This document shows positions 11,207 through 21,130 of a stretch of 64,000 bases of DNA, in pieces (the first letter of the stretch is position 1; each line of letters begins with the position of its first letter). The stretch lies in assembly GCA_021527695.1 (NCBI GenBank), contig JAKFAO010000003.1, positions 620,001 through 684,000 on the forward strand. Direction: 5' to 3'. The DNA comes from Naematelia aurantialba (lineage: Eukaryota > Basidiomycota > Tremellomycetes > Tremellales > Naemateliaceae). The position numbers and the translations under genes are program-made. Below the pieces are notes generated by a model that was given only the letters and a program-made list of their open reading frames with translations, was not told where the DNA came from and did not search any database.

Positions 11207-12116
11207 GCCATAAACTGGTCCCTCGTAACGGATGGCTGCAACACCATGTACATGGGCATGTGGCATATGGGGCGGTGAAGGCGGTGAAGGCGGTGAAGAC
11301 GGTGAAGGCGGTGAAGACGGTGAAGGCGGTGAAGACGGTGAAGGCGCTGGAAGGCTAGTCGTCGCCAAGAAAGGCCATAGCAGGGTGACAGGACATGTGG
11401 ATGCAGGGTCCGGGTCTGGGCCGCAACGGCCCGGACGGTTAGGGAGTATCAAGGCTGACAGGCTGGCCTTTGGCCGTTCAGAAACGAGGCAGAGTCAGTG
11501 GAGGGAGTGTCTGAACAAAGACGCGGAAGCTACCTCGATTATCTTACCACATGTAACGTGTCAATAACGTCGCACCAGTTCCAGACTGTGAAGCACGCAT
11601 TTGGTTGCATTCCATCCCTGATCGCCCGATCCCTGCCCCCGCCCCAACGCCGTTGCCCCCCGCGTTCGCTACATTCTATGGTATTCACGCCAAGCCAAGA
11701 TCCGCGCGCACAAATTCCGGCGCCCTCGTCCCCTTTCACCCTCGTCCTTCCCCCCTTCCGCCCTTGCGGCAACATATTAAGAAGATATATAACCCCAGGA
11801 CACCCCCCCCACACACAATTCCCCCAACCACATTTCAGGATTCAGGACATTAAAAAAGGAGAGAAAAGTGATCATCGCCAGATAAAGAAAAGAGGATCAA
11901 GACCTAAATTGAAACAGACGTCCATCGGGCGGCCTCAGACTATAGCGAAAAGATGAGAGACCTGGCGATTTGAAACATACTAAAAGAGCAGACGCCAACG
12001 TAAATTCAAGGAGACTCGGGTCGGGGTTCAGTCGGATGTATCGTCGCGCCGAGTGGACTAGACAATTACTTTGCCGCCTTGTCTTTTGGCGAGTGGAAAG
12101 CGTTCTTGATCTGTGA
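11207..12116. other. Convergent intergenic region
   Basis: Lies between the 3' ends of the Nop15 gene and the minus-strand Crp1-like gene. It holds a 9/18-bp GGCGGTGAA/GACGGTGAA array (11268-11345) and a C-rich stretch (about 11795-11830). The ORFs seen over the array are repeat-driven. No gene is supported. Confidence 0.5.
11268..11345 (+). repeat. 9-bp GGTGAAGGC/GGTGAAGAC minisatellite
   Basis: About eight tandem 9-bp units, alternating between GGC and GAC endings so that a higher 18-bp period is seen. It sits in the 3' flank of the Nop15 gene. Confidence 0.85.
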
Positions 12117-14047
12117 CTACATGAGCTCCATCGATCGCGTGCTGGGATGCTTGCTCACCTTGTTGAAGATGCTAGACTTCTTCTTCCCGACGCCCGAGCC
12201 CGCCGTGCTCTCCCTTGCGTGCCCCGACTTGGCAGGCGTCGAAGCAGGCGTGCTCGTCCCACTCGCGCTACCAATTGCGGCAGGAGTGGTGTCTGCGCCA
12301 GCGGTAGTCTTGGATGGGGTGGCAGGTGTCTCTGGAACAGCAGCAGCTGTAGTGTCCTTCTTGGGGGGCTCTGGCGCATCGAGGTTGGCAGCCTTCGAAT
12401 CGGGAGCAACGGTGACCGAACCAGCAGGAACAGCTGCACCAGTGACGGCTTCCGGCATTGAGGCCTTCTTGTCAGTGCTTGTAGTCTCAGCTGTGGTCGA
12501 GCCAGAGGCACCAGGGTTCGCCTCGGCTTCTTTCTTCGCATCGAGCGCGCCGATTCCGGGGTCCGACGCAATCGGTTTGGTCCCAGCCGTGTCGGTGTTG
12601 GCGCTTCCATTGACCGTTCGATCCTTCTTCGGGTCTTTGGCAGAAACGGGCGTGATGACGGGCATTGGCACCGTCTTGTGGTTGTCGACGGTCTCGTGCT
12701 GTGCAGGAAGGTCATTGGGAAGCTTTTCGTCCGTTGGCGGCAGGGGTTCCGGCGCGTTGGGAGATACCGAAGCTGCTTCATCAGCAGAAACTTCGGTAGT
12801 AATGATCAAGCAATCTACTTTTCGGTGGTTCTCCATTAGGCAGAGGTACATCCTTTTGCGCCTGGCTGTCCACCTTGAGCTCTTGAACCTTGGTCTCAAG
12901 ATCGGCAACTGCCACATCGGAAGGCTTGGTGCCAATCGGCGAGACAGCATCGGTCTCGGCCTCCTTCTTTTCCAGAGTCTGAACATCGAGGCCTTTTGCC
13001 TCCGCCTCCTCGACGGTCAGCTGTGAAGCCTCCTCAGCGACCATGTGACTTCTCCTGTATCGGAGAGAGCTCGTGGACATACCGGTTGCGAGTTGGTCAA
13101 GTCCACGCCTGTGGCCCGCTCAACAGCGGCCACTGCTCCACCTAATGCGGCTCCCAGAGTGCCGACAATGCCCGCGCCAAGTTCGGTCGCCTTTTCAGCG
13201 TAAGTCGACTCGTGCGCAGTAGGCGCCTCTCCGATCTCTGCATTCGCCGCGAGCTTCTCGATCTGGACGGGAGTGGGATCGGTCGTCTTGGGTGCAGCAG
13301 ACTGGGGAACGGCAGCCGTCGCGCCACTGACGGCACCGAGCAATGGGATATCTCCTCGGGATGCGGCAGGCGGGGCAGACGAAGCGAGAAGGGTCGACGG
13401 CTCGGTAGTTGGCGCCACGTCAGGCGACGTGGCAGGTGGCACAGCGGCGCTAGAGTCGGTGGTCGTTTGCTCGACAGATGCGCTCGTACCGGTCCCGGCC
13501 TCGAGGGGCGCTGGCGGAGCAGTGTACACCTATCCGTGAGTCATTCCCCTTGTCCGGGGCCGGGACAGCAGCTTACGTTGTTCATATTTCCAGCAGCGTC
13601 TGTAAGGAAATCAGCCAATGTGCCAGCTCGCGTACCGGACAGGATCACTCACCCCACTCTTTCGCCTCGTCTTCCCGTACCTTCCATTCTGCAGATTCAA
13701 TATGCAGCTCTTGGTTGCGCCAGCGACCTTGAACAACTCACCTCCATCCACAACGTACTTGAACGCCTGGCTGACTCCCCACGGGAGAGGGATCTCGGCA
13801 GCAAAGCTGCCATCGGCAAGCTTGTTGAGAGGTGTAGCGTCGCCTGACCAGTTGTTGAAGTTGCCCGCTACGTAGACCTAATGGATTGCAAGCGGGATGC
13901 ACGTGGAAAGCAAGGGCAGTCATTGTACGGGGGGATGACGGCGACAGAGGGGTCGGTCCGTGAGCCACATCCCGGTCTCGCCCCAGCCATCCTACTCACT
14001 GTTTGTGGCCCTGCGCCCCAAGTGAATTTAGCCAAATGTGCGCTCAT
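12117..14047 (-). CDS. AMPK-type glycogen-binding (CBM48) domain protein, Crp1/Mdg1-like
   Basis: Protein with an N-terminal AMPK1_CBM domain, the fold shared by AMPK beta subunits and yeast Crp1/Mdg1. Yeast relatives bind cruciform DNA or act in pheromone signalling; the substrate here is not known. Seven exons, in minus order: 14047-14000, 13877-13742, 13688-13653, 13599-13577, 13529-13083, 13020-12819, 12772-12117, giving 515 residues. The domain spans residues 1-85: FTWGAGPQTVYVAGNFNNW, then PLPWGVSQAFKYVVDGEW, then DAAGNMNNVYTAP. The first four exons are 23-136 nt, so no single long ORF shows the domain. The remaining 430 residues are Ala/Thr/Pro/Glu-rich and disordered, with a Gly/Ala-rich short helix (GIVGTLGAALGGAVAAV) and a basic end GKKKSSIFNKVSK. 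Joins are phase-consistent. A plus-strand ORF over 12079-13026 is a shadow. Confidence 0.85.
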
Positions 14048-14508
14048 GATGACTTTGGCTGTTATCTGAAAATCGGGAAGACTCTGAGCTCGCAAGATAT
14101 ATCTAGTCGGTTTGGCAACGAATCGATGCGATGCGAGCGAGGTTTTGTGGCGATCCGTGCAGCCCTCTCTTTAGAGCTGTTGGATACTACTCGGATGTGG
14201 ATGTCTGTGCTTTCAAAGTCGCTCGACAACCACAAAGTCGAGTAACAAGAAGAGAGAGAGAGAGAACAGCATGCTGTAAATGACGACGCCTCCCTATTTG
14301 CATTCTTTCTTTCCTCCCCCCACGGCACGCTGCACGCCTATTCCAAGGAGTATTAGGCACGGGGTGATCTTACATGTCAGTGGCGGCAGAGTGTCCATGA
14401 AGAGCTCGGCTAAGCTGCCAATTTTCCACTGCCATACATCAGAGCGTGTGGGGCATGCCATAACAGAGAAGCCGTGCCTACTCGAGGACGACTAGAGGTC
14501 ATCGGATA
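14048..14508. other. Intergenic region between two minus-strand genes
   Basis: Contains the promoter of the Crp1-like gene and the 3' flank of the DUF1338 gene. A short GA tract is visible at 14250-14265. Nothing else is recognised. Confidence 0.4.
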
Positions 14509-17025
14509 TTAATGTACACTCTTACTGTGGTGCGGTACCAATGCAGCCTCGACGGCACGCAGACTATCTCGTTCCATCGCCTCGTACAGCTCCCAGAAAT
14601 CCGCAACCCGCCCGCCAAGAGCACGTTCAAACTGTCTCTGAGTGGTCTGCGTCGTCGCATCTGTCGCTGCATGGCCATCCCGACCGACAGCGTCCCCATT
14701 CTTGCCAACAACATCCTTGTTCATAGAGCCGGTGTTGGACGCGTCTTTGGAGGCGGGGTCTCGCGCTGACTCGTCGTTTAGGTTGGAGCGGAAGATGCCC
14801 GCCGCCGACGCCGGGAGGAAATCCTCGTACACTATTGGCGTGGCCTGGACCTGACCCGATCGAAGCAGCTCGTCTAGTGTCGGAGTGGAATCTGCTCTAG
14901 GCTCCGTATCGTCGGGAGCAGGAGGGGGAGCGTGACGTGAAGTGGAAGTGGAAGTGAAAGTAAAAGGGGAAGCGGGAATGAAAGTGGAAGTGGAAGCGGG
15001 AGTGAAAGTGGAAGTGGAAGTGGAAGTGGAAGCGGGAGTGGAAGTGGAGGTGAAAGTGGGAATGGCATGGGGAGCGGAAACGCCAGGACAAGCGGTGGAG
15101 GAAGCGGAGACGGCAGACCCGCTCGGGTCGACGAGAGAATATCGAAAGTAGGCGAGCCCGTTCTCGCGCAGAGCCGACCATGTATCTGGAAAGCTGGCGA
15201 AAATCTCCTCGAGGCGAGCCTGATGTGCCGTGTTGGTCTCGAAGGGCGGGGCTGTGCGTTGTGCTTCAGCCATGAGCGAGAGGTAGAGATCGTATCCTGT
15301 AATGGTGGCCATCAGCATCTAATGTTGTGTCTTGGCTCTCGTTCTGCTCTGGCTCTGGCTCGGCTCTGGCTCTGGCTCGGCTCTGGCTCTGGCTCCGCGT
15401 GTTGGCTTTGCTCTGGCTCTGGCTCCGGGTCTTGGCTCTGTGTTCCACCGCAACTCTCCTCACTCACCTTTCCGCGTAAGCGCACATCCCCGCGACTCAA
15501 TCTCGCCAAATCGCGCGCGATGAGAGCCCTCGCTCGGCCCACCCTCCCCGCCGGGAAACCGAATGGGCTCCGTGAGCGCCTGGAACGATGTCTGTCGTAA
15601 GAGGATTGCGCAGTGGCGTCGAGGCGGGCCCTCGATGATTGCTTTGGGGCAGATGCTGTGGTGGTCAGCACTCTCATCGACTCTCAACTCTGGGTGGCGA
15701 GTCTTCCGCCACGCATCTCGGATTCTCTGATCACTTCATGCCCGAGCACCGCATCTCTGACCCCCGCCGACATTTCTGACACGTTTCTGACTCCCGCGAT
15801 ATCTCTGACCCTTCCCACATCTCTAACCACCACCACATCTCTGGTCACCACATGTCTAACCATCACCGCCTCTTTGACCACTCCCTCTGGCCCAACAACA
15901 TTTCTAAAATTCGACTTCCGCTCATCCAAGCGGCGCGCCCACTTGTCTGCAGCGACAATTGCAATGCAAGCCTCCGTGGAGGCTTGTGCAGCCGAAAGAG
16001 AAAGTCCGAGACCAAAGCGACTTACCCCCTCGCTGGCATGCCCGCCTGTGCCGCGTCAATGTCCAGCACGCGCGGTGTGAGGTGGTTGATGTGCGGGCCT
16101 CTGAAGCCTGCAATATCCGCAAGGAGCGGGTGTTCCGCGCGCATCCTCGCATACGTCTCGGCAGGGACGAGTGCGTCTTCGTGCCACTTGAACGTCTCGA
16201 GCGCGTGTTTCACCAGCAGGTCAGCTTCGGGGCGCGTGAGGCCGCCGCGCTGCTCCGCCTGCGCTACGAGCGCCCGCGTCGTGGGGTGGAAGATGTCCCG
16301 CCTCGCTAGGACAGCGAGCACCTCGTCCCTCAGCGCCCGGTCGAGGATCAGCTCGGGCCGCAGCAACGACGTGAATACGCGGAACGGGTTTCGGGCGAGC
16401 GAGGCCGGCGAAACCGGCCGGAAGGCAGTGGCGTGCACGGGCACGCCAGCGCCAGATAGATCGTAGTATCCTACAGGGTGCATGCCCATGAGGCGGAACA
16501 GGCGTGCGATCATGTGCAGCTCGGACGCGAGTCCGAGGCGAATCGCACCGTGCCGCTCGACCTTGAGGCGATCTACAGCGAATTTCCTCGTCAGCTGTCG
16601 CCAGTGGATTTGGATGCCAGCGGCCGTAAGATAGGGAGAAGCACGTCAGGGAGGAAATATCAAGGAAAGGAGAGGAGAGCAAAAGTCGACGGTAGGAAGA
16701 GGACCGGGAGGAAGGGGGAGCTGGGGGAAGAGAGGAAGGGAGAACTGGAAGAAGGAAGGCAGGGGCGGAGGAAGAAAGACAGGCAGCCCAGGGAGGGAGG
16801 GAAGGAGGGAGCAGGATGGAGGATGAGGTGCAATGGATACCACAACTCACCCGCGACCTGCCACGACTCTCCGTCCTGCGCCGAGACATTCACCTCGTCC
16901 ACAAGCTGCACCAGCTTGCCGTAAAGAGGCACTTCGGCGCGATACATCTTACTGAGCGCCGTGCAAAACTCGGCGCGCAGGTCGTCTGCGTCGACGAACC
17001 CGCCTGCTCCGGGGCCAACCGCCAT
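14509..17025 (-). CDS. DUF1338 2-oxoadipate dioxygenase/decarboxylase (HglS/YdcJ family)
   Basis: Iron-dependent enzyme family that turns 2-oxoadipate into D-2-hydroxyglutarate (lysine breakdown in bacteria; plant and fungal homologues exist). Minus-strand exons: about 17025-16858, 16594-16026, 15655-15468 and 15296-14509, giving about 570 residues. Family blocks in order: AEFCTALSKMYRAEVPLYGKL, VERHGAIRLG (metal His and substrate Arg), PVGYYDLSGAGVPVHATAFRP, FRGPHINHLTPRVLDID (second metal His), IIEGPPRRHCAILLRQTSF, ARFGEIESRG (metal Glu), VYEDFLPASAAGIFRSNL. The metal-residue assignment follows from the bacterial family. Exon 1/2 is uncertain: the strong donor at 16850 (GTGAGT) does not match in phase the only nearby AG (16595). 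The protein would read on smoothly if exon 2 began at about 16623, but the intron would then end in ACG. A 60-residue Thr/Ser/Phe repeat lies between two conserved blocks in exon 4. Confidence 0.85.
14936..15062 (-). repeat. Hexameric GAAGTG-type repeat inside the DUF1338 coding region
   Basis: Degenerate GGAAGTGGAAGT/GCGGGA units on the plus strand, read on the minus strand as TSTSTF, TPAS and similar. It is in frame and expands the protein between conserved blocks. Confidence 0.8.
15345..15440 (-). repeat. (GGCTCT)n array in an intron of the DUF1338 gene
   Basis: Tandem TCTGGC/TCGGCT hexamers fill most of the 171-nt intron 15297-15467. The acceptor-side branch region is kept free of the array. 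Confidence 0.8.
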
Positions 17026-18855
17026 CCTCGCGCTAGGTAGCCGTGTGTGTCTATGTGAGCTGTCGAGTGGTTGCGGTTGGTTGGTGGTCGTTTCTCACTC
17101 GCGTGTCTGTTGTGGTTGTCGGTCAAGCGGTGGTGATTGTACAACTCAACGCGGCGGCGCTTGTCTGGCAGCTCTTCTGGAGAACTGTGTCGTGCAAAGA
17201 GAGCTGAAGTGGTACTGCCTATGGCAGTCCAGACCGGTATGCTTGACGCTGTATGCTGTTCGCTGTATGCCCGAACTTTACGCCGGTATGCTGTTTGCTG
17301 TTATCCGCGCTTATGCAAGTTACCGAGATGCCGACAGAGCGGCTCCAGCCCTCCACGGCCGTACTCTTCAGCGCGAGCAAGTGCCAGAGCAGCAGCAGCG
17401 GAGAAGAGGATAGGGGCAGGACATGCATTGACCACGGAATCTGTGACTTAGACCCATGTGGCTGACGTTGTGCTAGTCGGCATCGGCCCGGCCGGAACTT
17501 GCCATTGAATCGACTTGGTCAAGCCACGGCATATTTTGGGCGGAGGCCGCTTCACGCCACGTACCGGTAATGACGGAGTGCAGGAACTGCGAGGTGCGTT
17601 CCATCGTGATGCAAATCCCTGCAGCGCCTCTGGACGCATTGACTGGTCACAGAGTCAAGTGGGAATAACATGCCTGGTTAGTGCCCGACCGGATGACAAC
17701 TCGATCAAAGTCCACAGGTATTGCACGGTGGATTACCCAAAGCAGCCCCGTGTCTCTTCACCATTCGTCCTCTGTGACCTGGGATTCTCCAGCGCCACCT
17801 AGGTACCGGGTCACGAGGCGAGTTTCTGCCATGACGGGGCTGTAAATGTCGCAAGAGGGACGCGCCCCGTGTCTTATCTTTCGTAGTGTCTTCATGTCGC
17901 ATCCAATCTGCAACATTGGCATGTCAGAACACCTTTGCCTCTCAGCACCCGTTTCCCTGGAGTGTTTGGTTGTGGACCGGAAGTTGAAAGCTGAGGTTGA
18001 GGTCGTCAGGGACAGAAACAGTCACCACCCCAGTGACAATGATCACGTCGGCGACTACGAGTAGCTCGTCTCCCTCGCCGTCTGCTTCGACCAACAGGTC
18101 GCCATGCTGACAAAGGAGCGAAGAACAACGTGCTGGACGAATGCAGTGAGACTTGATACACACTCGCCCGAGTGCCTCACCTCGATCAATGCCAGCATGA
18201 CCAGGGGACTTTGGCGGCCAAGGTGAAAGAGTGTGACTACATGACGTCGACGCAGAAAACGTCGACACTGCGAGTGGTTCAAGCCTTCATCTCCAGCCCA
18301 ACCATTCGAATTGTTCGAGTGGTGGTTTCGTACGTCTGCGGCTGCATCTATCTGTCTGCGACTGCTTTGGGTCTGGGTCTGGGTCTGCTCTTGCGGTTGG
18401 TGTACAGGTATACCGCGTAGGGCGATGTGCCGATAAGCCGTCTACGATCTGATATAACACCAATAAGCATAATTGGACGAACAGCGAGCAGGACGAGCTG
18501 TCCCACCAGCACGAGCTCACAGCCTCGCGATCGCCATGAAAACCGCTGGGCCCCTACTACTACAAGCAACTCTCTACACCTTTTCGAGGATCGGGCGATT
18601 ACCCCGTGGAGAGATCTCGAGTCACTGCTTTTATCTAGACCCGGAGAAATCGCCGGGCGACGGTAGACTCGCCGGCCCTCTCTGCCCGTAGTCTTCCATG
18701 CATGGATTTTGAGATCTAAGATGACTTGGGCTCTGTGTGCGCTGTCTTGACATTCGAAGCCATAGTTATGGCAAGGCTGCAGCAGAGGTAACGACAAGCT
18801 GACACCGACAACAACAACAATAACGACATCGATCTCGCTCTTGGAGAGGTTCGAA
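17026..18855. other. Gene-poor 1.8-kb region, possible undetected or decayed minus-strand gene
   Basis: Divergent region between the DUF1338 gene and the GlcNAc kinase gene. On the minus strand, several stretches have a protein-like composition. One is a frame from about 18110 to 17942 (DLLVEADGEGDELLVVADVI..), reachable by a GTGAGG..CAG intron. Another frame, from about 17900 to 17473, is interrupted only by two TGA codons (..LVTRYLGGAGESQVTEDEW, then ..ICITMERTSQFLHSVITG..). I could not join these into a phase-consistent gene or name a family. Degenerate GTATGCTGT repeats lie at about 17237-17300. Confidence 0.35.
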
Positions 18856-20427
18856 ATGACGCTGTCGGATAAGCTCTATCTCTGTATCGACGTGAGCTAC
18901 TCTTTTCCATCATCATCAAACGATCTAGGACCGCTGACCATGCAGGCAGGGGGCACCAAGGTCGCTGCTGCGATTGCCGATGCTCGAGGATCCATCGTCG
19001 GCCGCGGTAGAGGTGGCGCGGCAAACATGTCTGAAGTGGGCGTCGAGTTTGCAGCGCTAGAGTAAGTGTTTCGAGCTGCTTGAGAGCTGGTACTACGAAC
19101 TGCTTGATATTTCCAGCGGAGACCTCCTAGCTGCTGGGGAGTATGTGCCACCAGAGGCTTGAGGCTTAGTGTTCCTAGCGGCTTGAGAGCAGAGCTGAGA
19201 CTCGTAGGGTCCTCCGCGCTGTACGAGAGGCGGTCCACATGTGCCTCGGTATCGGTATCGCGGAAGGGGAGCGAGACGATCTGAGCCTGTATATCTGTCC
19301 AATCGTGTTTGAAAAGGCGACGTGTGGGGTGAGTGCGATCTGTCCGCCCTTACGCCGTGTGTCAACGAGAGGGAAGAGGCCATGCGTGTCAACGCGTGGA
19401 GTAGACGGTTATAGACAGACATGGTGCATCGTCGCTGCACGAAAAGGACTCTGGAAGAGGTGGTCCAGTCTAGACCGGTGGATGCTTATCTTCCCAGATG
19501 TCTGGATGTGATACACCTGTCGACGCAACGGTCATGACTGCGCGCCTACAAAGACACTTGTTCGTCCCGATCATTGCCCCCGTCCCTACTGCACTGACAT
19601 TGGCCGTGGTATAGCTCAATGCCCATGGGCGTGATCAACGACGGACTTCTCCTCTCTTCGCCGTTGCTCCGGCACCCATCGACGGCATGGGCTGCCGCCG
19701 TCGTAGCGGGCACTGGCTCGATTGTGATCGCCCTGACGGTGGACGAATCCGGCACGGCACAACAGTTTGCCAAGCGCGGAGGCTACGGAGTCCTCTTTGG
19801 CGATAATGGCTCGGGATACCATTTGGGCCTGCTGGCCATTCGCATGGCGTCAGAGGACTACGATTTGGGCGTGGAAGCGCCGGGCGGCCTCGCTCAAGCG
19901 CTCAGAGAGACGTACGGCGTTGCAAGTAGCGACGAGGTGCGAGGCCGAGCGGTGAGCCCCTTTCCTCTTCTGAGATCCAAGTCATCATACAGCATCCAAG
20001 GAGCCGTGTGGCGAGCTTGCTTTGCGTAATGTCGGGCAATTCACTGACAGCGACATAGCATGATTTAGAACCCGACTTGGATCCCGTAACCGCGGCAAAC
20101 GAGCGCAAACTCCGAATATCGCGCCTCGCCCCACTCGTACTCTCCCTTGCAGGATCCGACCCCCTCGCAACGCGCGTGCTTCGCGGGTGTGCCCACGAGC
20201 TTGCACGCGATATCGCTGTCGTCGTTGGTCAGGCGCGCAGCTGCGGGTTTGTCCAACCAGGTGGGCTGGTCGTTACTGGCGGGCTCGGGGTGCAGGATGC
20301 ATATCTGGATGTCTTGGTGGGCGAATTGCGGGGGCTAGGCATCGAGATGGCTTGGGTGGAGAGGATGCGGAATGCTTCAGAGGAAGGTGCGCTTGCGCTA
20401 AGCAAGAGTGCGAACCCGTCACCATAG
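18856..20427 (+). CDS. NAGK: N-acetylglucosamine kinase (BadF/BcrA ATPase fold)
   Basis: ATP-dependent sugar kinase of the ASKHA fold, expected to phosphorylate N-acetylglucosamine from chitin turnover to GlcNAc-6-phosphate in the cytosol. Exons 18856-18891, 18946-19061, 19208-19328, 19498-19559, 19615-19951 and 20059-20427, giving 346 residues. Seen after joining: CIDAGGTKVAAAIAD (phosphate-1 loop), GRGGAANMSEVG, EVLRAVREAV, SGCDTPVDATVMTARL (the usual GLSG.D site reads GMSGCD), INDGLLLSSPL (catalytic Asp), AAVVAGTGSIVI (phosphate-2) and LVVTGGLGVQDAYLD (adenosine loop). Exon 4 is only 62 nt and its intron uses a GTTCGT donor at 19560, chosen because it restores phase and the ND motif. No chitinase or GlcNAc deacetylase gene lies nearby. 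A family-level call is safe; the GlcNAc substrate is inferred. Confidence 0.85.
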
Positions 20428-21130
20428 GTGGGCCGTGGACACAGAGGCTCGCACCATGTAGACTTGCCGAGACATCTTGGCGTAGAGAGTATACAGGACA
20501 TAACCCGGGATTCATCTTGCAGGATCTCTGTAGTGCAGTGGATTAAGGATCCAGACTGAGCTGCAGGGCCAAGTTTCCCGTTCTCGCAGCCCTGTGCCCG
20601 AGGCATAAACGTTGAACTCAGCCGAGTACAGCCGTGACATCAGGCCATGGTACTTCAGGGGGAACCTGTCCGCCCGCAAGTCATTGGTTAATTGAGTCGG
20701 AGAAGGCTTGCGGAGCCCATCACGCGCAGGGACAGGGACTACTCGCAGCAGCCCACCATGGTTCATGCGGGCGTCGCGGCTGGAATCTTCGATACGTTGC
20801 ACCGGAACAAACTGGACAAGCCACGCTCTTCCACTCTGGCTGGCCCTGCTGGGACCTGCCTCTGTATGGATGCTCCGCGAAAGCACGATGTGACTCGAGA
20901 AACGCGAGTCGGAAGCGGGCGGCTTTGGACATTCAGACATGACGTGGCATTTTACTTGCCATTGGTGGGGAGATTGCCCGTGCATCAACGTCATCCCCGC
21001 GTCGCTCTCTGTTCCTCGACATTCTCCTAATCTCGCAGGTGTCTCTCCAACATCCCATTGTCACTAAAGAGGGGATAACATCCCCCTCAAGCCTCGAGCC
21101 GCATTCTTATCCAAATCGTATCGACGCAGG
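20428..21130. other. Intergenic region
   Basis: 3' flank of the kinase gene and promoter of the Sec2-like gene. A tRNA-like A-box motif at about 20525 lacks matching stems (see rejected items). Nothing else is recognised. Confidence 0.4.

Noticed and set aside
12079..13026. 315-codon plus-strand ORF
   Set aside because: It lies opposite exons 6-7 of the Crp1-like gene, whose minus-strand exons join in phase to a known domain. The plus frame is an antisense shadow of Ala/Thr/Pro-rich codons.
15656..16025. 81-codon minus-strand ORF (VVVRDVGRVRD repeats)
   Set aside because: It lies in the 370-nt intron 2 of the DUF1338 gene and comes from a degenerate TCTCTGACC repeat; the flanking exons join in phase without it.
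20515..20600. tRNA-like segment with an A-box-like GTAGTGCAGTGG
   Set aside because: No acceptor-stem pairing, no proper B box (GGTTCGANTCC) and no anticodon stem could be drawn.
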